The position numbers were made by a program, and so were the translations under genes. A stretch of 10,832 bases of DNA, taken from contig SLRF01000013.1 in assembly GCA_007131065.1 (NCBI GenBank), forward strand, positions 1 through 10,832, given 5' to 3'. The notes beneath the pieces were generated by a model. That model was not told the DNA's origin. It saw only the letters and a program-made list of their open reading frames with translations, and did no database searches. Below, piece by piece: positions 6,003 to 10,832 of the stretch. Origin of the DNA: Candidatus Saccharimonadota bacterium. GTDB lineage: Bacteria; Patescibacteriota; Saccharimonadia; QS-5-54-17. Position 1 is the first letter of the stretch. Each line of letters opens with the position of its first letter.

Positions 6003-9000
6003 TCAGAACCTCGGCGGGAGATCAATCATTTGTTGTACTTTCAGGTCCGGCCTTGGCATATTATCACCAAATACAAAGTATGGCGGATGGAAGAAATATA
6101 GCGGATTAAACCTAAATACCTCTGCAGGTTCCTCGTCTCTACCGCCCGATATACCACCGTGTGTTCGCTTTAGATCTAGCCGGTCGGCTATCACTAAACC
6201 ATTTATAGTGAGTTGTTCTCCGCACACATCAGTACCTAACGATTCGTGTTCATAGCAAGTATCGAGAGCGCCACCGGTTCCATCTTCTCGCGGCATAGCA
6301 AACAGCATTGCTTCGACCAAGTCCACATCTTCGCTTATCCTGATATCTCCACGAGCTATAATTACGACATTTCCACCTTGGTGTCTGCCGGTATTTTGCT
6401 GGAACACTCGAATGTTATTGTCTATATTTACATCGCCATCTACGATTATAGTGGTTCGACGTGTCGATACCGGTTGCGCATCAATTATTAAATCTGAAAC
6501 CGCGGCATAAACCTGTCTGTCTCCGCCACCACTACCGATTATCGTCGGGTCAGTGCTACCTTGGAAGTTGTTCAGCGTTCCAGATACCTGTGGCACATCA
6601 CCCTTCTCAAGCATATCGAACAGACTGCTCAGGCACCTATAAGCATCGGCGCCGAGATGTCCATATATAGGATTGTTGGCGTTAGCGAATGTCAAGCGGT
6701 CAATCATGGGGTCACTAGTAAAGAAGTTTTCAGCAGCCAGACTAGACCCTGTAGAAGTAGCCGAGGTGCCGAATCCATCTGTATTACCTACAGGTATAGC
6801 ACCGGTAGCATACGCGGCATACTCACTTAGCGAGCCATAATCATTAGTCCGTGGAGCAGATATGAATCCTCGAGTTGAATCTGGCTGTTCGCAACCCCGA
6901 AGCGGGCTCTCGGGCGGAGCAAAGGCGATTCCGGAGTGAATATCATTACGGTGTACCTGGAAGTATGACTGGGTGGTAACCCTGGTTTCGTACTGGCAAT
7001 CATCGATGTTGCCAGTGTTGATTGGTGTTGGCGTATCGTAAAAAGGTGCAGGCTCGGCCGTCACATGATTCCAGTTTGACCCGTCGCTCCAGCCGGATGT
7101 CGGATTGGCATAAGCCACAAAACAATACATTACGTCTTCCCTAGTCTCATTAGAAATATCATGATTGTACGTAAGAGAAGTCTCTCCACCCGCCCCGCGC
7201 GACACCTGCGTATTAGAGGTCTCAACCGTATCAGGCGCACCCCAATTAGTATCCGGTGTACGACTATACACCTCTAAGGTTGTAACTATGCCATTAGTAA
7301 TACCGCCTATGGCACCGGAATTGTTTATAGGTGCTGGAGGTGAATTAACATCACCATTATTTACTAAGTTGACGTTTATATTCAATGAGGCACCGTCCCC
7401 GGGGGGTGTGACATAGTCCGTGTCGCCTGATATAGATATATCACTGAGCTCAAACTGGACATTATATACGTTGAAGCATTGTTCAGGACTGAAACGCACT
7501 TGGTTTACTCCTGAGCGCAAATAACGAGTCGGCCAAGTCTGGCCCTGAGTAGGCTCTACGCGCGTTCGAAAACATACTTCCGCGCCATCTGGAGCATCAT
7601 CTTTAATAGTAAACTCCCTGGGCGTTGTACCGCCAAGATTGTCCGTTGCACCGGTCAGAATACCGGCCCTTGTTACATTAGTCACGGTTTGCGAGCTATC
7701 GACACTATAGCCAACCAAATTACTAGCACCGCTAGTTATGCGTAGTTGATAGTTGTAAGATTCACCTCTTCGTGGCCCACCGCCGGAACGATCCTCTCCC
7801 CTGTTTTCTACGCTTGGGTTCACTACTATAGTATGACCCGGCTTGGGGTTGGGGGATTCCGGTACAGAAAGGTCCAGTAGCGGATGGTAATCGAAATAAT
7901 CACCACAAGGGCCTACTGATCCATTAAATGCATCGTGATTATTATCGCTACGTGGCGAATACATGTGTCTTATACGAATACGCGTGTCTCTATATGCATC
8001 CTTGGCACTGTTGGGCACGGTAAAGGAATAGCTCTCTGATTCACCATAACCACTGCCATACCAATTCGACTGTTGCCAGCCAGGCTCCGGCGTACCGGCT
8101 ATCCAAGCCTTGAATCGCACAGAGGCGGTTCCATCATAATCGAGGTTAATACTGCCACTTGCCGTAGTACATTCAGCCACAGCCGTGCTATGATCGGGCG
8201 GATCCGGCTCTCGATACTCTATCTCCGCAACTAGTCTTTGACCAAGAGGTAATGTCCTGCTTGTAGATTGGTACGCGCTACCCTGGGCAGTCCAACTACT
8301 CCATGAACCACAAGAGCTTCCGTCGCCATCACAAATTCGTGTGCGAATTCGAATATAGTAATTATAAGTATTCGAAGAAGAGGCGACATTTACAGTACCA
8401 TCCGGCACATCCGGGAAAAGATAGCTAGAGCCGTTTCCTGCTAACTGATTAAAGTTGCTACCGTCTGCTGGCTGTCGTACGCGCACGTTCTCACTATTTA
8501 CATTGGAAGCGCTAAGATTTCCGGTAGGCACGCGGTGTATCTCTACGCTGCTATCTTCTTCTGCTTCAGTTAATACTCCAAGCACGCCAGCCGGGTTGGC
8601 ACAGTTTTTGCGTATTTCAAATACTATATCTCCACACCCACTGCCAGTGACCTCTCTTATCACTATAGTTTGTTGCGAATCTGACTCCTTCTGTCCAAAA
8701 AATCCAGCATCACTAGCGTTACGGCTATAGGCGCTATTCCACCATCTTGCACCTCCACCACCAAAAGTTCTAGGAACATCCCAATTTACGCAACCCCTAT
8801 CGTTAGCAAACCTAACTCGCGACTCCCAATCATCAAATCTAGCATCAGCGTTATTTATCCCTTGTGAGGTCGTAGTAAAGTTGGTACCGTCAACCCCAAG
8901 CATGGTGTTCACGATAAAAGATGCACCTACGCTGTTCTGGCCAGTGCTAGAGGTGTTGAGATGACCCCTGATTATACTTATGAATTCATCTGTACTAGCT

Positions 9001-9287
9001 TGAGCGGCAGCACTATTGTTGTCACCGCTCAAGCCTGGCAATGCTGAATCACCCGAAGCACTTCCAGTGGTGAATACGTAAGTATTATCACCCATGCTAT
9101 TGCCTGTATGATAGCCTGTTAGAGTATCACGGCCATAACAAACCCACGGAGCAGTATCAGAGCAAGCCGCTAACACCTCGTCTACCATTAGTAATAACAT
9201 TGGTATAGAAAACAAAAGCGTGCTTATAGCTGTCATAGCCAACAGAGAATCCGGCATTTTCCTGGCCAAACGCCTAATAGGACTCAT
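6003..9287 (-). CDS. Large secreted multidomain surface protein, candidate pilus-associated adhesin
   Basis: A 1094-aa secreted protein of unknown function beside the T4P operon. Residues 1-41 are a signal peptide (basic RRLARK, long hydrophobic core, end VLAA-C42; LAAC also fits a lipobox, so a lipoprotein is possible). An N-terminal region follows, with the segment IRKNCANPAG (Cys229). Then come several beta-sandwich-like stretches, including an apparent tandem pair at about 471-606 and 607-767. The C-terminal domain, about 919-1094, has short beta repeats (TIIVDGDVNI, NVVIIARGDIRI), a Cys1011/Cys1022 pair, LTINGLVIADRLDLKRT and AEVFRFNPLYF. This looks like a beta-solenoid and resembles C-termini I recall from CPR surface proteins. 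There are 17 cysteines and no membrane anchor at the end. The ATG at 9287 is preferred over a GTG at 9293 because AAGGAG lies 5 nt before it. Adhesin or pilus-tip role is inferred from context only. Confidence 0.75.
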   Translation of the reverse strand: MSPIRRLARKMPDSLLAMTAISTLLFSIPMLLLMVDEVLAACSDTAPWVCYGRDTLTGYHTGNSMGDNTYVFTTGSASGDSALPGLSGDNNSAAAQASTDEFISIIRGHLNTSSTGQNSVGASFIVNTMLGVDGTNFTTTSQGINNADARFDDWESRVRFANDRGCVNWDVPRTFGGGGARWWNSAYSRNASDAGFFGQKESDSQQTIVIREVTGSGCGDIVFEIRKNCANPAGVLGVLTEAEEDSSVEIHRVPTGNLSASNVNSENVRVRQPADGSNFNQLAGNGSSYLFPDVPDGTVNVASSSNTYNYYIRIRTRICDGDGSSCGSWSSWTAQGSAYQSTSRTLPLGQRLVAEIEYREPDPPDHSTAVAECTTASGSINLDYDGTASVRFKAWIAGTPEPGWQQSNWYGSGYGESESYSFTVPNSAKDAYRDTRIRIRHMYSPRSDNNHDAFNGSVGPCGDYFDYHPLLDLSVPESPNPKPGHTIVVNPSVENRGEDRSGGGPRRGESYNYQLRITSGASNLVGYSVDSSQTVTNVTRAGILTGATDNLGGTTPREFTIKDDAPDGAEVCFRTRVEPTQGQTWPTRYLRSGVNQVRFSPEQCFNVYNVQFELSDISISGDTDYVTPPGDGASLNINVNLVNNGDVNSPPAPINNSGAIGGITNGIVTTLEVYSRTPDTNWGAPDTVETSNTQVSRGAGGETSLTYNHDISNETREDVMYCFVAYANPTSGWSDGSNWNHVTAEPAPFYDTPTPINTGNIDDCQYETRVTTQSYFQVHRNDIHSGIAFAPPESPLRGCEQPDSTRGFISAPRTNDYGSLSEYAAYATGAIPVGNTDGFGTSATSTGSSLAAENFFTSDPMIDRLTFANANNPIYGHLGADAYRCLSSLFDMLEKGDVPQVSGTLNNFQGSTDPTIIGSGGGDRQVYAAVSDLIIDAQPVSTRRTTIIVDGDVNIDNNIRVFQQNTGRHQGGNVVIIARGDIRISEDVDLVEAMLFAMPREDGTGGALDTCYEHESLGTDVCGEQLTINGLVIADRLDLKRTHGGISGGRDEEPAEVFRFNPLYFFHPPYFVFGDNMPRPDLKVQQMIDLPPRF

Positions 9288-9292
9288 GCACA

Positions 9293-9298
9293 CTCCTT
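9293..9298 (-). promoter_or_regulatory. Ribosome binding site that sets the surface-protein start
   Basis: AAGGAG on the minus strand, 5 nt before the ATG at 9287. The alternative upstream GTG (9293-9291) overlaps this site and so cannot use it. Confidence 0.75.
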
Positions 9299-9326
9299 GC
9301 AGTGGACAAGCGAAATATTTCTCAAG

Positions 9327-9335
9327 TTTATATCA
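9327..9335 (-). promoter_or_regulatory. Extended -10 promoter of the surface-protein gene
   Basis: On the minus strand, TGA-TATAAA (9335-9327) lies in the gap after the TPR gene. A start near 9320 would give a leader of about 33 nt that includes the AAGGAG site. The -35 match is poor. The gap is AT-rich, so chance matches are likely and this is a modest call. Confidence 0.45.
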
Positions 9336-9360
9336 ATAATTAATGTCATATATAAAACAC

Positions 9361-9879
9361 CTATTCGCTTTCGAGCTCTTTTATTCTATCCTCGTACCAC
9401 TCTCGATCCGCTTCGTATAGTGGGCTCTCTTTGTCCAGTAACTCCATTGTTTTACGCATATACTCTGCTGTTCTATCGTTTTTGCCTAACTTCTCGTATG
9501 AGCTAGCCGTATACTGATAAAGAGTTCTTCTTTTATCACGTGCAGGCTCTATACCATCTATATTTTCGGCCATTTCGAAAGATTCTATAGCCTCTTCGTA
9601 CTCCCCAATGTCATAGTATGCCAAGCCCATATTTAAGTAGGCAACGAATTGATTACTACTATCGGAAGAGCGACCAATAACATCCTCCCAGAGCTCTACA
9701 GCTAAGTGACTATCGCCATCAAGCATGAGGGCATTGGATGCTTCCAGTCTTTCATCTATATCAACTCTTTCAAATCCGCCTGTAGCAAAATAAATAATCA
9801 CAACGCCAATCAATATTATAACCAGTGAAATGATTGCCATTAACGCTAACTTCTTATTTTTATTTACTCTGTCTAGCAT
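9361..9879 (-). CDS. Membrane-anchored TPR protein
   Basis: A 172-aa protein with a basic N-terminus (VNKNKK), one membrane helix (about 11-32) and an outward-facing helical domain by the positive-inside rule. At least two TPR units are clear: FVAYLNMGLAYYDIGEYEEA-IESFEMAENI (about 80-110) and LYQYTASSYEKLGKNDRTAE (about 119-140). A more diverged unit precedes them (LEASNALMLDGDSHLAVELW). TPRs bind protein partners; which one is unknown. It heads the leftward gene run, next to the surface protein. In diderms a TPR lipoprotein (PilF/PilW pilotin) serves secretin assembly, but this one has no lipobox and no secretin is seen, so the analogy is loose. The TTG at 9891 was rejected: the ATG at 9879 has a weak GGAAA upstream and an early basic tail. 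Confidence 0.75.
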   Translation of the reverse strand: MLDRVNKNKKLALMAIISLVIILIGVVIIYFATGGFERVDIDERLEASNALMLDGDSHLAVELWEDVIGRSSDSSNQFVAYLNMGLAYYDIGEYEEAIESFEMAENIDGIEPARDKRRTLYQYTASSYEKLGKNDRTAEYMRKTMELLDKESPLYEADREWYEDRIKELESE

Positions 9880-9924
9880 ATTGATTTCCAAAAGGCACTT
9901 GTCCCTGATGATTTATTTATATTA

Positions 9925-9953
9925 AATATAAGCGTTTTGCACTAAATATGCAA
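9925..9953 (-). promoter_or_regulatory. Promoter of the TPR gene and leftward pilus locus
   Basis: On the minus strand, TTGCAT (9953-9948) and TATATT (9930-9925) are exactly 17 nt apart, four to five matches each to the sigma-70 boxes. Predicted start near 9918, giving a leader of about 39 nt before the ATG at 9879. It is the best -35/-10 pair in the window and lies in the divergent 169-nt gap with ychF. That gap otherwise shows only the short ychF promoter and no RNA gene. Confidence 0.6.
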
Positions 9954-10030
9954 CAAACAATCTCTACTTAGTAGTTTTATTAAACAAGTGCTAAGCAAGC
10001 CCTTAAAGTAATGTAAGTAATAGCCATATC

Positions 10031-10039
10031 TGTTAACAT
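10031..10039 (+). promoter_or_regulatory. Extended -10 promoter of ychF
   Basis: TGT-TAACAT (10031-10039) ends 9 nt before the ychF ATG, and no Shine-Dalgarno is present. This is the same layout as upstream of pilM, including GATT right after the -10. It predicts a start at about 10046 and a leader of about 3 nt. The -35 position holds only ATGTAA. Confidence 0.5.
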
Positions 10040-10048
10040 GATTTAGAC

Positions 10049-10832
10049 ATGAGTTCACTTTCCATAGGTATCGTCGGATTGCCGAACGTCGGCAAATCGA
10101 CGCTGTTCAATGCCCTTACCAGAGGCGGTGCATTAGCCGCCAACTATCCTTTTGCTACCATCGAGCCCAACGTCGGTATAGTATCCGTGCCCGACTCTCG
10201 ACTCGATGAGATGGCTACACTTTATCCAGGAGCGCCGGTAGTTCCTGCCAGTATACGTTTTACCGACATTGCCGGGCTGGTGGCAGGCGCCTCCAAAGGC
10301 GAGGGTTTGGGCAATCAATTCCTGGCCAACATACGAGAAACCGCCGCCATTGCACACGTAGTACGTGCCTTCAAAGACGACAATGTCACCCACGTAGAAA
10401 ACGACGTAGACCCGGTTCGCGACATAGAGACCATCCATACCGAGCTCATACTTGCCGACCTCCAAAGTGTAGAGAAAAAAATCTCTTCAATAGAAAAACT
10501 CGCCAAATCAGACCCGTCCGCACGCAAAGATTTCCAGCTACTCAAACAACTAGGAGACGCACTAGGTGAAGGTAAATTGATCACAAATTTTATTCATCCT
10601 GATTCTATCGATAAATTCCTTGATAAAGCCGATACATCAAGTGACGTTAACTCATTTGTCCGACAATTAATCACTGCCAAGCCGTTCGTATTTGTCTTCA
10701 ATGTCGACGAAGAAACACTAAAAAATCCCGATGAACTAGATCGACTGAGCCAGCTAGTCGCACCGCATGAAAGCGTATATATTTGCGCCCAGCTAGAAGC
10801 CGAACTCGATGGGCTAGAGCCAAGTGAACAGC
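10049..10832 (+). CDS. ychF: Redox-regulated OBG-family ATPase YchF, 5' part
   Basis: Cytosolic P-loop ATPase of the OBG/HAS-GTPase group that binds the ribosome and is tied to translation and oxidative-stress control in model bacteria. The first 261 residues are present and the gene runs off the window; the family has about 360 aa, so the C-terminal TGS domain is missing here. Visible motifs: G1 GLPNVGKST (10-18), the switch I region YPFATIEPNVG (33-43), G3 DIAGLVAGASKGEGLGNQF (73-91, with Leu in place of the catalytic Gln of classical GTPases), and NVDE (218-221), the altered G4 that gives YchF its ATP preference. CAQLEAEL near the edge matches the G5 region. Transcribed away from the pilus genes, it is a chromosomal housekeeping neighbour with no functional link. 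Confidence 0.95.
   Translation, partial: MSSLSIGIVGLPNVGKSTLFNALTRGGALAANYPFATIEPNVGIVSVPDSRLDEMATLYPGAPVVPASIRFTDIAGLVAGASKGEGLGNQFLANIRETAAIAHVVRAFKDDNVTHVENDVDPVRDIETIHTELILADLQSVEKKISSIEKLAKSDPSARKDFQLLKQLGDALGEGKLITNFIHPDSIDKFLDKADTSSDVNSFVRQLITAKPFVFVFNVDEETLKNPDELDRLSQLVAPHESVYICAQLEAELDGLEPSEQ

Noticed and set aside
9288..9293. GTG start for the surface protein, two codons upstream
   Set aside because: It overlaps the AAGGAG site, whereas the ATG at 9287 has ideal 5-nt spacing.
9880..9891. TTG start for the TPR protein, four codons upstream
   Set aside because: No Shine-Dalgarno precedes it. The ATG at 9879 is a normal codon with a weak upstream GGAAA.
10133..10584. Two overlapping open frames on the minus strand
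   Set aside because: Both are antisense to ychF, whose motifs are unambiguous. Their composition is that of a reverse-frame shadow.
1..10832. Possible alternative genetic code (UGA as glycine) given the CPR look
   Set aside because: Genes such as pilM, the pilP-like gene, the minor pilins and the surface protein end at UGA right at natural C-termini or coupled starts, so the standard bacterial code fits.
1..10832. CRISPR arrays, insertion sequences, tRNA or rRNA genes
   Set aside because: No spaced repeats, transposase genes, terminal inverted repeats or cloverleaf-like stretches were seen. Intergenic gaps are all under 170 nt.

Overview
The window is a type IV pilus (T4P) locus, almost certainly from a Patescibacteria/CPR bacterium and most likely a Saccharibacteria (TM7) relative. 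The evidence is the compact minus-strand order pilM-pilN-pilO-small pilP-like gene-pilC-pilin-minor pilins, the absence of an outer-membrane secretin gene, and the look of the pilin and of the large secreted protein, which I recall from Saccharibacteria-type genomes. That taxonomic call rests on recall and needs a search. UGA acts as a stop in at least five genes, so the recoded UGA=Gly codes of some CPR lineages do not apply.

Layout, following transcription on the minus strand (right to left): a membrane-anchored TPR protein (9361-9879); a 1094-aa secreted multidomain surface protein (6003-9287); then the tightly packed assembly genes pilM, pilN, pilO, a pilP-like gene and pilC (5962 down to 2052), with overlaps or gaps of no more than about 17 nt. 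The pilin gene (1460-1972) follows as its own unit, with a promoter, a strong Shine-Dalgarno and a clear terminator. Two translationally coupled minor pilins (PilW-like 599-1354, PilV-like 6-602) have a separate promoter. On the plus strand, divergent from all of these, is the housekeeping ATPase gene ychF (10049 onward), cut by the window edge.

Together PilM (cytoplasmic actin-like), PilN and PilO (bitopic), the PilP-like protein and PilC (platform) would form the inner-membrane assembly machine. The pilin and minor pilins supply the fibre, and the large secreted protein is a candidate pilus-associated or cell-surface adhesin. The motor ATPases PilB/PilT and the prepilin peptidase PilD are not in the window and must be encoded elsewhere.

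The most interesting signals are the large surface protein with its C-terminal domain, and a shared promoter layout (extended -10 TGnTAnnAT placed 9-11 nt before the ATG, no Shine-Dalgarno) at pilM, the pilW-like gene and ychF. That layout predicts leaderless mRNAs.
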